Part shown: positions 48,083 through 57,240 of the stretch, piece by piece | How the letters are laid out: each line of letters opens with the position of its first letter | Numbering within the stretch: position 1 is the first letter of the stretch | Assembly: GCF_015291625.1 (NCBI RefSeq) | Contig: NZ_CP030047.1 | Span: 9,046,501 to 9,110,500 of the forward strand | Length of the DNA stretch: 64,000 bases | Reading direction: 5' to 3' | Source of the DNA: Bradyrhizobium sp. CCBAU 53421 | Lineage (GTDB): Bacteria > Pseudomonadota > Alphaproteobacteria > Rhizobiales > Xanthobacteraceae | Program-made: the position numbers and the translations under genes | Notes under the pieces: generated by a model | Database searches by the model: none | What the model saw: the letters and a program-made list of their open reading frames with translations, nothing else | Told to the model about the DNA's origin: nothing

Positions 48083-50461
48083 TCAGGCGCTGCTTGCCCC
48101 GGGAAGCATGCTTTTTCGCACGATTGCGTGCACGCCCCAATTGCCGTCGGCAACCTGCGTGACGCCGAAATCGACGCCGAGCGAAATCAGCGCCAGCGCC
48201 TCGTCCTCGCTGAGACGGTAGCACTCCATCAGGAATTTGCGCGTCGCGCGGAACGCATTGCGCAGCGCGAGATCGACTGACGAGCGCTGGTAGATCTCCG
48301 ACTGCGCGTTGCGCCCGAGCTCGCGCAGATAATTGCCGTAGCTGAAGCCGTGCAGGATCCACTCCTCCGGCGTCTCCAGCAGCGGATGCGCAAGTCCCTC
48401 GACATGCGGCTTGGTCGACTTGCCGCTCTTGTGCACGATGAAGCGAAACTGGCCGGTGAGCGATAGCTCGAGCGCGGTGCCGTTGACCTCGCCGTCGCCT
48501 TGCGCGAAATGCGGATCGCCGATCGAGAACAGCGCGCCTGATACGGCGACCGGCAGATAGAGCGTGGTGCCCTTGGTGGCGCGCCAATTGTCGACATTGC
48601 CGCCGAAATAGCCGGGCGGAATCGAATCGATGATGTCGGACTCACGCGGCGCCACCGCCATGAAACCGAAATGCAATCGCGCCGGAATCCGCACGCCGGC
48701 GAGCACGCCGCGCTGCTTCTCGATGGTCGTGTGATCGACCGGCACGCCCGGATAATCCATCGTCTCGTGACGCACGCCGAACGGATCGGTCTGCGGCGTC
48801 CAGCGATAGGAATAGACCGCGCGCGCCCATTCGGCCTGCGCATCCGTCTCGAAGATCGTGATGGTCTCGCGCTTGGCCGGCGGGTCGATCAGGTCGTTGT
48901 ACTGAAAGCCCCACCAGGCCGCGGCGTTGCTGCCGAACGACTTGCCGGCGAAGGCTGGATTGGCTGATGGCCGCGGCCAGATATCGAGGATCTGCACCTC
49001 GAGCACGTCACCCGGCTCCGCGCCGCAGACATGGATCGGGCCGGTGCAGATGTGCACGCCAAAACCTTCGCCGGCGCCGCGGCCGAAGATCGAGCCGTCC
49101 ATAGGGCCCGCGCCGCGCCGTTCGACCGACTTGCCCTCGGCGGTCCAGTGAAACACGCTCTCGGCGCCGGGGTCGCCCTTGATCATGCGCTCGTAGTCAT
49201 CGAAGGCGTGCTGGGTCAGCGTCTCGATCGTCACCAGCGCGCCCGACTGCACGCTCATGACCGGCGGGATGGCGCGGCTGAGATAGCCCCAATGGGCGGT
49301 CTCCCTGGACACCTTGAGATGATGATGTGACGCGCCTCGCCCTTCGGGCGCCGCCGCGGGTAGCTCGACCGGCAGCACCGGCTCTCGCTGCGCAATCGTC
49401 TCGCGCACCACCGGGCCTGACGCGAGACTTGGCGCAAGCCGCAACACCGTTGCGGTGCCGCGCGCAAGCCGTGGCCTGCCGCGCGTACGCTCGGCCTCGG
49501 CTTCACGCGGGACGGCCTTGCGGAAATCGCGCGGCGAGGTGCCGTAGGTCGCGCTGAACATGCGGCTGAAATGCGCCTGATCGGTGAAGCCCCAGCGGTA
49601 GCTGATTTCAGCGATGCGCTGGTCGGCATAATTCGGATCGATCAGGTCGTTGCAGCAGCGTTCCAGCCGCCGCTCACGCACATAGGCCGAGAACGTCGTG
49701 TTCTGCCGCTCGAACAGCCGTTGCAGATAGCGTTGCGACAGCCCCTCCTGCCGCGCGATGTCGGCGATGGTCAGGCTGGCATTGCCGAGCTGGGCCTCGA
49801 TCGCGGCATCGACCCGCCGCAAATGGCCGGCCTGCACCTGCGTCATCGCTTCGGGGTCAAGCCGCGTCTCGCCGAGCAATGCACCGGCAACGAGTTCGGT
49901 GACTGCAACTTCGGCGGTGGCGAGATCGGCCTTGTCCAGGATCGCGAAATTGCCGCCCAGCGTCCGCATCACCGGACGCACGGCCGCGGCCGCGATCGTC
50001 GCACCGAGCACGGCCGGCAGACGCAGGCGATTGTGTCCGAGCCGTCCGAGCAGCCGCTCACGCGGCAGTTCGAGCAGCAGGATCTCGAAATCCTCGCGCA
50101 AGGTCATGCGCCAGGGCGATTGCAGGTCGCACACCGAGACGTCGTTGTCGGCGAACTCGCAACTGCGTTGGCCGGACGAAATGCTGCCGCGGCCGTAGGC
50201 ATGGAAGATGATGGCGACCCGCGACGGCATTCCCGGCGATGCTGCATGGCCATTGCAGACGATCTGCTGCTCCGTGGAACGCAGCAGCGCAAGCTGCGCG
50301 CCGCTGGTCGAGCGCTTTGCGGTCAGCTCGCCGAACTGGAATTGGCCGGCCTCCGGCAATTCGCAATCGAGCTGCAATCCTGCCAGCGCTTGGCGCCAGA
50401 CCTCCCGCCGGTTTTGCCGCGGGATCGCATCGACCGAAATCCGATAGGTCGTCGCGACCAT
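48083..50461 (-). CDS. AraC-family regulator fused to an acetamidase/formamidase domain
   Basis: A single 792-residue frame. Residues 1-180 resemble the AraC-binding-like N-terminal domain (FQFGELTAKRSTSGAQLALL, SVCDLQSPWRMTL). Residues about 215-315 are two helix-turn-helix units: TIADIARQEGLSQRYLQRLF and RIAEISYRWGFTDQAHFSRM, ending GTSPRDFR, the AraC signature. A 65-residue Arg/Ala/Pro linker leads to a full acetamidase/formamidase domain (380-790; RRGAGPMDGSIFGRGAGEG, FGVHICTGPIHVCG, LGVDFGVTQVADGNWGVHA). AGGAGG precedes the ATG. There is no signal peptide. It is divergent from a secreted paralogue of its own enzyme domain. It may be an amide-responsive regulator whose sensor is an enzyme, or an enzyme that acts on its own promoter. 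Confidence 0.88.
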   Translation of the reverse strand: MVATTYRISVDAIPRQNRREVWRQALAGLQLDCELPEAGQFQFGELTAKRSTSGAQLALLRSTEQQIVCNGHAASPGMPSRVAIIFHAYGRGSISSGQRSCEFADNDVSVCDLQSPWRMTLREDFEILLLELPRERLLGRLGHNRLRLPAVLGATIAAAAVRPVMRTLGGNFAILDKADLATAEVAVTELVAGALLGETRLDPEAMTQVQAGHLRRVDAAIEAQLGNASLTIADIARQEGLSQRYLQRLFERQNTTFSAYVRERRLERCCNDLIDPNYADQRIAEISYRWGFTDQAHFSRMFSATYGTSPRDFRKAVPREAEAERTRGRPRLARGTATVLRLAPSLASGPVVRETIAQREPVLPVELPAAAPEGRGASHHHLKVSRETAHWGYLSRAIPPVMSVQSGALVTIETLTQHAFDDYERMIKGDPGAESVFHWTAEGKSVERRGAGPMDGSIFGRGAGEGFGVHICTGPIHVCGAEPGDVLEVQILDIWPRPSANPAFAGKSFGSNAAAWWGFQYNDLIDPPAKRETITIFETDAQAEWARAVYSYRWTPQTDPFGVRHETMDYPGVPVDHTTIEKQRGVLAGVRIPARLHFGFMAVAPRESDIIDSIPPGYFGGNVDNWRATKGTTLYLPVAVSGALFSIGDPHFAQGDGEVNGTALELSLTGQFRFIVHKSGKSTKPHVEGLAHPLLETPEEWILHGFSYGNYLRELGRNAQSEIYQRSSVDLALRNAFRATRKFLMECYRLSEDEALALISLGVDFGVTQVADGNWGVHAIVRKSMLPGASSA

Positions 50462-50850
50462 CACCCCTCCTGGCCGGAGCACCGCGACCTTCAAGTCACG
50501 GAGCCGTGAAGACAGCGTGCACCGATTGCGGGGAGGCGGCAAGCGTGTTGCGGCGGCACGGATTGCCCAGCCTTCGTGCAATGAACGTTCGTGGTCGCCC
50601 TCGCGCGGCACGCGACCTCCCGCGAACGCGGTGCAACTTGATCGAATGCGTCCAAATTCTTGACCATGGCGGCCATGCCGCGATGCGAAGGCGGCCGCCG
50701 CGGATGCTCTGACGCCTTTGCACATGCTTTCGCGCTGCGAGGAGCACAAGTGCGCCTACAAATTATTGGGCGCGCCCGGTCATGTCGGGATGGCACGGCG
50801 CAATGCACTCTCATGCGCACTTCGACCCAAGGAGCTTGAGGAGAGCAGAG
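50462..50850. other. Divergent region between the two acetamidase genes
   Basis: 389 bases with no gene. It must hold both promoters and is the natural target of the AraC domain. I could not pick a convincing pair of direct repeats by eye. GAGGAG (50838-50843) is the ribosome site of the plus-strand gene. Confidence 0.45.
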
Positions 50851-52305
50851 ATGTGCGCAGGTGACGACAAGAACTGCCCGGACTTCGCATTGCATCATCG
50901 TCAGTTCAAGGAGACGCTCGACCGGGAACGCCGCTCGTTCCTGCGCTCGAGCTTCGCAGCGGCCGGTGGCGCCGCGGCGATGACCGCCGGCGGCATCTCG
51001 CTGGTGACGCCGAAGATGGCGGCCGCCGCCGAGAAGCATCAGCCGGCGCAGCGCGCCTATCACCATCTGCCGGCCAATGCCGACACCGTGCATTGGGGCT
51101 ATTTCAGCAAGTCGCTGAAGCCGCGCGTCGAGATCAATTCCGGCGACTTCATCACCATCGAGGCGCTGACGCACCACGCCAATGACGATGCCGAGCGCAT
51201 GGTGAAGGGCGATCCCGGCGTCGAGAGCGTCTATCTCTGGACCAAGGAGAAGAAAGGCGTGAACCGGCGCGGCGCCGGCCCGATGGATGCCTCGCTGTTC
51301 GGACGCGGCGCCGGCGAAGGCCTCGGCGTGCACATCTGCACCGGGCCGGTGTTCGTGCGCGGGGCCGAGGAAGGCGACGTGCTCGAGCTGCGTATCATCG
51401 ACGTGGCGCCGCGGCCCTGCGCCAATCCGAAATATTCCGGCAAGGCGTTCGGCAGCAACGCCGCGGCGTCGTGGGGCTTCCACTACAAGGATCTGCTCAC
51501 CGAGCCGAAGCCGCGCGAGGTCGTCACCATCTACGAGGTCGACGCAACGGGCGAGCGCAACTGGGCGCGCGCCGTCTACAACTTCACCTGGACGCCGCAG
51601 ACCGATCCGTCCGGCGTGGTCCACAAGACCATCGATTATCCGGGCGTGCCGGTCGATCACTCGACGGTCAAGGAGAACCACGGCATCCTGAAGAACGTGC
51701 GCATCCCGGTGCGCCCGCATTTCGGCGTGATCGGGCTCGCGCCCAAGGAAGCCGAGTTCGTCGATTCGATCCCGCCGAGCTACACCGGCGGCAACATCGA
51801 CAATTGGCGGATCGGCAAGGGCGCCACGATGTATTACCCGGTGGCGGTGGAGGGCGGGCTGCTCTCGGTCGGCGATTCCCATGCCTCGCAGGGCGATTCC
51901 GAACTGTGCGGCACGGCGATCGAATGCTCGCTCAACGGCACCTTCCAGATCATCCTGCACAAGAAGGCGGACCTCGCCGGCACCGCGCTGGAAGCGCTCG
52001 ACTATCCGATGCTGGAGACCCAGGACGAGTGGCTGGTGCACGGCTTCAGCTTCGCCAACTATCTCAGCGAGCTCGGCTCCGGCGCGCAGACCGAGATCTA
52101 CAAGAAGTCGTCGGTCGACCTCGCGCTGCGCGATGCCTTCCGCAAGATGCGCAAATTCCTGATGACGACGAAGAAGCTGACCGAGGACGAAGCGATCTCG
52201 CTGATCTCGCTCGGCGTCGACTTCGGCGTGACCCAGGTGGTCGACGGCAATTGGGGCGTCCACGCCGTGATCCGCAAGGACATTTTTGCGGGCGGCGATA
52301 GCTGA
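50851..52305 (+). CDS. Tat-exported acetamidase/formamidase-family protein
   Basis: A 484-residue protein. Residues about 25-60 form a twin-arginine signal (RERRSFLRSSF, then AAAGGAAAMTAGG and an AAAAE cleavage region), so the enzyme acts outside the cytoplasm. The rest is an acetamidase/formamidase domain matching the fusion protein's C-terminus throughout (RRGAGPMDASLFGRGAGEG, LGVHICTGPVFVRG, VDFGVTQVVDGNWGVHAVI). Family members hydrolyse acetamide or formamide to ammonia. Start at 50851 with GAGGAG upstream. It is probably controlled by the divergent AraC-acetamidase gene. Confidence 0.88.
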   Translation: MCAGDDKNCPDFALHHRQFKETLDRERRSFLRSSFAAAGGAAAMTAGGISLVTPKMAAAAEKHQPAQRAYHHLPANADTVHWGYFSKSLKPRVEINSGDFITIEALTHHANDDAERMVKGDPGVESVYLWTKEKKGVNRRGAGPMDASLFGRGAGEGLGVHICTGPVFVRGAEEGDVLELRIIDVAPRPCANPKYSGKAFGSNAAASWGFHYKDLLTEPKPREVVTIYEVDATGERNWARAVYNFTWTPQTDPSGVVHKTIDYPGVPVDHSTVKENHGILKNVRIPVRPHFGVIGLAPKEAEFVDSIPPSYTGGNIDNWRIGKGATMYYPVAVEGGLLSVGDSHASQGDSELCGTAIECSLNGTFQIILHKKADLAGTALEALDYPMLETQDEWLVHGFSFANYLSELGSGAQTEIYKKSSVDLALRDAFRKMRKFLMTTKKLTEDEAISLISLGVDFGVTQVVDGNWGVHAVIRKDIFAGGDS

Positions 52306-52359
52306 TGAAAGACGAGTAGGTTTCTCGTCTCAGTCGCCGGGCTGTCCAGCTCTGAATCC

Positions 52360-52465
52360 CCGTCACCCTGAGGAGCGCGCATTGCGCGCGTCTCGAAGGG
52401 TCGACGGCCACCAGCCGGGCCGTGCATCCTTCGAGACGCCGCTACGCGGCTCCTCAGGATGACGG
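52360..52465. repeat. Dispersed inverted repeat, family A copy 5
   Basis: CCGTCACCCTGAGGAGCGCG ... GGCTCCTCAGGATGACGG around TCTCGAAGGGTCGACGGCC and GGCCGTGCATCCTTCGAGA. It lies between the convergent ends of the secreted acetamidase and the EAL gene. Confidence 0.85.
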
Positions 52466-52486
52466 TCTTTCTAACGGCGATCCAAA

Positions 52487-54205
52487 TCACCCCGCCGCGG
52501 GAACGGCGTTCTCCGGCGGCACATTCCACGGCCGGTCCGGCGAGGCGAGACCGATCAGGCGGCCCTGGATGAAGTCGCAACCCCATTCGCGCAGCATCAC
52601 CGCGGCTTCCTCGTCCTGCACCCATTCGGCGACGGTCTTGATCTCGAGCCGCCGCGCGAGATCGATCAGCGTCTGCACGAAAGCGCGATCGTCCGCCGAA
52701 CGCACGATGTTCTGCACGAAGGCGCCGTCGATTTTGACAATATCGACGCCGAGCTTGCGCAGATTGCGGAACGAGGTGTAGCCGGCGCCGAAATCGTCGA
52801 TCGCGATCCGGCTGCCGAAATTCTTCAGCCGCGTCACGAAGCCGCGGACGTCGTCGATATCCTGGATCGCGACCGTCTCGGTGATTTCGACGATCAGCCG
52901 CTCGCCGACACCGGGATGCGCCCGCATCAAGGATTCGATGGTGGCCCACCAGTCCGGATCCATCGTGGTGTCGGGCGAGATGTTGAGGCTGAGCTGCACG
53001 CCGGGGGCCGAAGCGAGCTCGGCGATCGCAAGCTCCAGCACGCGGTGATCGACCAGCCGGATCAGGCCGAGCCGCTCGGCGACCGGCACGATGTCCGGCG
53101 CGAGCAGCGCACGGCCGTCGTCCTGCTCCATGCGGACCAGGCACTCGTAGAACGAAGGCTGCCGCGAGCGCGCATCGACCACCGGCTCGAAGCCGATCAC
53201 GATACGCCGCTCGTTCAGCGCGGTGACGATCTCGTCGGTGACGCGGATATTGACGCGGCGCTGGGCGTCGCGCTCGACATTCGGCTTCCACAGCGCGAAC
53301 GATCCGGCGCGGCGGCTCTTGGCGGTCTCCAGCGTCTCCTGGGCGCGATTGACCGCCTCCTCCGCCGACTTGGCATGGCGCGGGATGGTGACGGCGCCGA
53401 TCGATGCCGTCACCGACACCGGGCCGGACTTGGTCGGCACCACCTCGTCGCGCACCGCAGCGAGGAAGCGCTCCGCCGCCACGTTGGTGTCGTCGACGGT
53501 GCAGTTGCGCAGGATCAGGCCGAACTTGTTGCCGGAGAAGCGGCCGAGCATGTCGCCGCTGCGCAGCCGGGCCCTGATTCGTTTCGCCACCTCGGCGATG
53601 ACGGCATCAGCGACATCGAAGCCGAAGGCATCGTTGACCCGCGCCAGATGATCGATGCCGATCAGCATGAAGGCGCAGGAGGTGCGGAAGCGCGCGCACT
53701 CCTCGATGCTCTCGGCGAGCGAGGCGACCAGATGGGTGCGGTTGAGCTCGTTGGTCAATGGATCGTGCCGCGACAGCTTCAAGAGCTGCTCGTCGCGGGC
53801 GTGCCGTTCATTGTTGACGCGGACGACGCCCTGCACGCGCGCCGGCCTGCCGTCGGCGCCGGCAAACCAGCAGCCGGTCTCCTCGATCCAGATCACCGGC
53901 GCCGAGGTGACGGCCCGCACGCCATATTCGATCCGGTAGGGAATGCCCTCGCCGCCCTGCACCGGCGCGGACTGGCCAAGCGCATCCATGCGGACCGAGC
54001 GCGATGGCTCGATCAGTTTTGCGAGCTCGGTGCCGCTGGCGAGCGCAGCGGCGGGGATATCCGGGAAGACCGCCGCCACATTGTCGCTCCAGGCAATCGC
54101 ATCACTCGCCAGGTCCCAGGCGAATGTCGCTTGGCCGAGCGAGGCGAGGATGCTGGTAGCTGGCGGGACAGGGAGCATCGAACATGTCTCGATTTGGGAC
54201 GGCAC
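52487..54205 (-). CDS. Degenerate GGDEF plus EAL domain protein
   Basis: A 572-residue signalling protein: an N-terminal PAS-like region (WDLASDAIAWSDNVAAVFPD, 30-130), a GGDEF domain (145-300) and an EAL domain (320-560). The cyclase motif is SGNKF in RFSGNKFGLIL instead of GGDEF, so synthesis of c-di-GMP is unlikely. The EAL motif reads ECL (YECLVRM) but Asn in LSLNISP, Glu in IVEITET, the DDFGAGYTSF pair and KIDGAF are kept, so phosphodiesterase activity is plausible. GTG 54205 or ATG 54178 could start it; neither has a clear ribosome site. Confidence 0.88.
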   Translation of the reverse strand: MPSQIETCSMLPVPPATSILASLGQATFAWDLASDAIAWSDNVAAVFPDIPAAALASGTELAKLIEPSRSVRMDALGQSAPVQGGEGIPYRIEYGVRAVTSAPVIWIEETGCWFAGADGRPARVQGVVRVNNERHARDEQLLKLSRHDPLTNELNRTHLVASLAESIEECARFRTSCAFMLIGIDHLARVNDAFGFDVADAVIAEVAKRIRARLRSGDMLGRFSGNKFGLILRNCTVDDTNVAAERFLAAVRDEVVPTKSGPVSVTASIGAVTIPRHAKSAEEAVNRAQETLETAKSRRAGSFALWKPNVERDAQRRVNIRVTDEIVTALNERRIVIGFEPVVDARSRQPSFYECLVRMEQDDGRALLAPDIVPVAERLGLIRLVDHRVLELAIAELASAPGVQLSLNISPDTTMDPDWWATIESLMRAHPGVGERLIVEITETVAIQDIDDVRGFVTRLKNFGSRIAIDDFGAGYTSFRNLRKLGVDIVKIDGAFVQNIVRSADDRAFVQTLIDLARRLEIKTVAEWVQDEEAAVMLREWGCDFIQGRLIGLASPDRPWNVPPENAVPAAG

Positions 54206-54397
54206 CCGGTGATTCTGTACGCTCTCAAGATAGTGGTTCCGGCGAATCCAACGCTAGGAGAACTTGATAAATAATCTGGAAACCACGTTTTCGACTGCCG
54301 CGGAACGAACTGGGGATGGCGGGCATGACCCTTGCCATGAGGGTGTTGCAGAGGGACGCGACGTCCCAAACTATGACGCTCCAACGGGTCGCAGGCG

Positions 54398-54682
54398 ATG
54401 CTCGATATCGATCAATCAGAGGTGCTGGACGGCGAGTTCACAGATGCGGCCGGGGCGACCGGCACGGCGCTGGTGCCGCTGGCCACGACCACCCATTGGG
54501 CGCCCAAGATCCCGCTGCCCCACGGCGACCCTTCGTTTCTGGCGCACCTGATCGCAACCGCCGCGCACGAGCCGCAGACGCGCGGGCTGCGGCGTGGGTC
54601 ATTGGCCGACGCGCAGACCGCTTACGGCCCGCATGTCGACGAACGCCGCAGCGTCGCGCGGCGCACAAGGCAAATCATCTAG
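54398..54682 (+). CDS. Small conserved-looking hypothetical protein
   Basis: A 94-residue protein. The central part DPSFLAHLIATAAHEPQTRG and RRGSLADAQTAYG is similar to a short motif that I recall in many small Bradyrhizobium proteins of unknown function. No signal or helix anchor. It overlaps no other gene and is the only supported frame between the EAL gene and 54699. The ATG lacks a strong ribosome site. Confidence 0.6.
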   Translation: MLDIDQSEVLDGEFTDAAGATGTALVPLATTTHWAPKIPLPHGDPSFLAHLIATAAHEPQTRGLRRGSLADAQTAYGPHVDERRSVARRTRQII

Positions 54683-54698
54683 CAGATGGTCTCGAAGG

Positions 54699-55169
54699 TC
54701 AGTGGGCCTTGACGGGCCGGTTGCCGTGGCTGTCCTGCGGCACGCCGCGACGCAGCGACATGTGCGAATGGATACCGAGCCAGCCCCCGTCGGCCTGACG
54801 CGCCAGAATGATCGTCGCCCGCCCCGGCCGGTCGAAGCGGCTGCCGTCCGGATGAAAGCCGGTGCTGGTCCACGGCGTGATCACCGTCGCCATGCCGCCG
54901 TCGGCGCTGATCAGCACCTGCGTATGCTTAAGATCGAAGGCGAAATCCGCGGTGCGGGGCCAGACATTGTCCCACTGCATCTCGGTCCAGCGCGTGCGGC
55001 CGTGGATGAGTTCCTGGTAGGTGCCGAACGAGATGATGTCCGAATGCCAGAACGGACGGGCGGCAGCATAATCGACCGCCCTGACGCAGGCGGCGAACCG
55101 TTCGAGCCAGTCGAAGATCGATTGCGTTGTCGTCGAATCGGCGATCGGAAGGGGCGCTTGTTCGCTCAT
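54699..55169 (-). CDS. NTF2-like (SnoaL-type) domain protein
   Basis: A 156-residue protein with an NTF2-like fold: FDWLERFAACVRAVDYAAAR and PFWHSDIISFGTYQELIHGR at the start, then strands around FAFDLKHTQVLISADGGMAT and GRATIILARQADGGWLGIHS, HSHMSL at the end. Possibly an isomerase-like or small-molecule-binding protein; the ligand is unknown. The ATG at 55169 follows the hypothetical membrane-protein stop by 19 bases, so the two may share a message. Confidence 0.83.
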   Translation of the reverse strand: MSEQAPLPIADSTTTQSIFDWLERFAACVRAVDYAAARPFWHSDIISFGTYQELIHGRTRWTEMQWDNVWPRTADFAFDLKHTQVLISADGGMATVITPWTSTGFHPDGSRFDRPGRATIILARQADGGWLGIHSHMSLRRGVPQDSHGNRPVKAH

Positions 55170-55188
55170 GGCTCCCTCCGAAAACGCG

Positions 55189-55809
55189 CTAGCGTTGCGG
55201 CGTGTCCGACGATGGCTGGCCGCCCGGCTGCAAATCCGGGGAGGCGACGGTGGGCTTGGGCGCGGATTGATCGGCCAGCACCGATTCCGCGACCGATGTC
55301 GCCGGTGGAACCGGCGCGGCCGGCGCTGGTGCCGCAGGCGCCGGTGCGGCGACGGGCGCGGGCTCAGCACGCGGCGCGGGTGCGGGTTGCGGCGCCTCGG
55401 GTTGAGCCTTGCTGACGCTCGGCGCCGGAGCGGCGGCCATCGTGCGGCGGCGGGTGCGCAGCGCAATTCCGGAAATGAAATCCACCAGCGCCAGCAGCGT
55501 GAGCAGGCAATAGGTCGAGTTGCCGAATTTCGGCCAGAGCACGAATTCGGCGGCGGCCGCGCCGAACACGATCAGCGACAGCAGATGGTCGGTGAGATAT
55601 TTCGCGCCGGGGCGCGCGCCCTTGACGACCTCGAGCAGCAACAGCAGCACGCCGGCGGCAAGCAGCATGTCACTGAGCGTGATCTGCCACACTTCGCCCG
55701 ACAGCAATGTCAGCCTGATCAGCGGGTCCGTGAAGGACACGCCGGGCATCAGGAAGGCGATGATGTTGTAGACCGCGAGCGGAACGAGCAGCAGCGGAAA
55801 ACCGACCAT
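55189..55809 (-). CDS. Small inner-membrane protein with Pro/Ala-rich tail
   Basis: A 206-residue protein with four predicted helices (VGFPLLLVPLAVYNIIAFLM; ITLSDMLLAAGVLLLLLEVV; LLSLIVFGAAAAEFVLW; YCLLTLLALVDFISGIAL) followed by a basic RTRRR turn and an 80-residue disordered Pro/Ala tail. Family not recognised; similar proteins are common in Bradyrhizobium. The tail probably faces the cytoplasm, given the Arg cluster after helix 4. Confidence 0.75.
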   Translation of the reverse strand: MVGFPLLLVPLAVYNIIAFLMPGVSFTDPLIRLTLLSGEVWQITLSDMLLAAGVLLLLLEVVKGARPGAKYLTDHLLSLIVFGAAAAEFVLWPKFGNSTYCLLTLLALVDFISGIALRTRRRTMAAAPAPSVSKAQPEAPQPAPAPRAEPAPVAAPAPAAPAPAAPVPPATSVAESVLADQSAPKPTVASPDLQPGGQPSSDTPQR

Positions 55810-55930
55810 CGGGGCTTGCGCCTTATTTCAGGGAGAACCAGCAATGCGGCGATGGCATTGGCCTCGCCGCGGACGCGCCCGTCTTGACCGCACTCGTTGG
55901 CCGAATTCGGGCGCAGCGCCGTTCTGACTA

Positions 55931-55996
55931 GAGCGTGATCTCCGCGCAAACGCCTTTGGCGTTTGTCGCGAGGGAAAACCTTTCCGGATCATGCTC
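55931..55996. repeat. Dispersed inverted repeat, family B copy 4
   Basis: GAGCGTGATCTCCGCGCAAA ... CCGGATCATGCTC with inner AACGCCTTTGGCGTT. Same layout as the copy at 45537. It lies between rpmF and the membrane-protein gene; the rest of the 217-bp gap holds no gene. Confidence 0.8.
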
Positions 55997-56026
55997 CCGC
56001 CAGCGGCGCGGCAGCCGAAGGTCCGA

Positions 56027-56212
56027 TCAGGATTCTTTCTTGGCCTTCAGGACCTGGCGGCCCTTATACATGCCGGTCTTCAGGTCGAGGTGGTGCGGAC
56101 GGCGCAGTTCGCCGGAGTCCTTGTCCTCGACATAGGTCGGGGTCTTGATCGCATCGGCCGAACGGCGCATGCCACGGCGCGACGGCGAGGTTTTTCTTCT
56201 GGGAACGGCCAT
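56027..56212 (-). CDS. rpmF: 50S ribosomal protein L32
   Basis: A 61-residue basic protein, start [20 protein letters not shown], with the [14 protein letters not shown] end typical of alphaproteobacterial L32. It has no Cys, so it is the zinc-free form. It lies downstream of mtgA on the same strand. Confidence 0.95.
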   Translation of the reverse strand: MAVPRRKTSPSRRGMRRSADAIKTPTYVEDKDSGELRRPHHLDLKTGMYKGRQVLKAKKES

Positions 56213-56369
56213 GACGGTGTCCTCTAGGGTGTTGCGGAGGCATCGTCCGAAATGCGGACGGGCTCAGCGCTTCGAAGCGCAAGCTGCGATGCCGGTAAGG
56301 CCGCGCTTATAGAGGAAGGGCCCGCGTAAATCTAGGCCCGGAGACAGCAAAATCCGCCCGAAATCGCGC

Positions 56370-57041
<672 letters not shown>

Positions 57042-57240
57042 AGCGAGGGTTCCGGGGAGGACCTTTCCAGGGAGGATTTGGGACCCGCCCGCCAGAATAC
57101 GGCCGGCGCCATCAGACGTCTGGGGGATAATTCACGGTTTTTCCAGCACTTTTAAGGCGCAATCCGTCGCAGGGCGGGAATTGACGAAGCCGATCCCATC
57201 AACGATTGTCCGGCCGAAAATCGATCTGGAGCAATTCTTA

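Noticed and set aside
48083..50749. Extending the AraC fusion to an upstream start near 50749
   Set aside because: The extension is Arg-rich shadow sequence without a ribosome site, while ATG 50461 has AGGAGG directly upstream and begins the AraC-type domain.
50491..52263. Long minus-strand open frame opposite the secreted acetamidase
   Set aside because: Antisense to a clear gene with strong family motifs; composition is that of a shadow frame.
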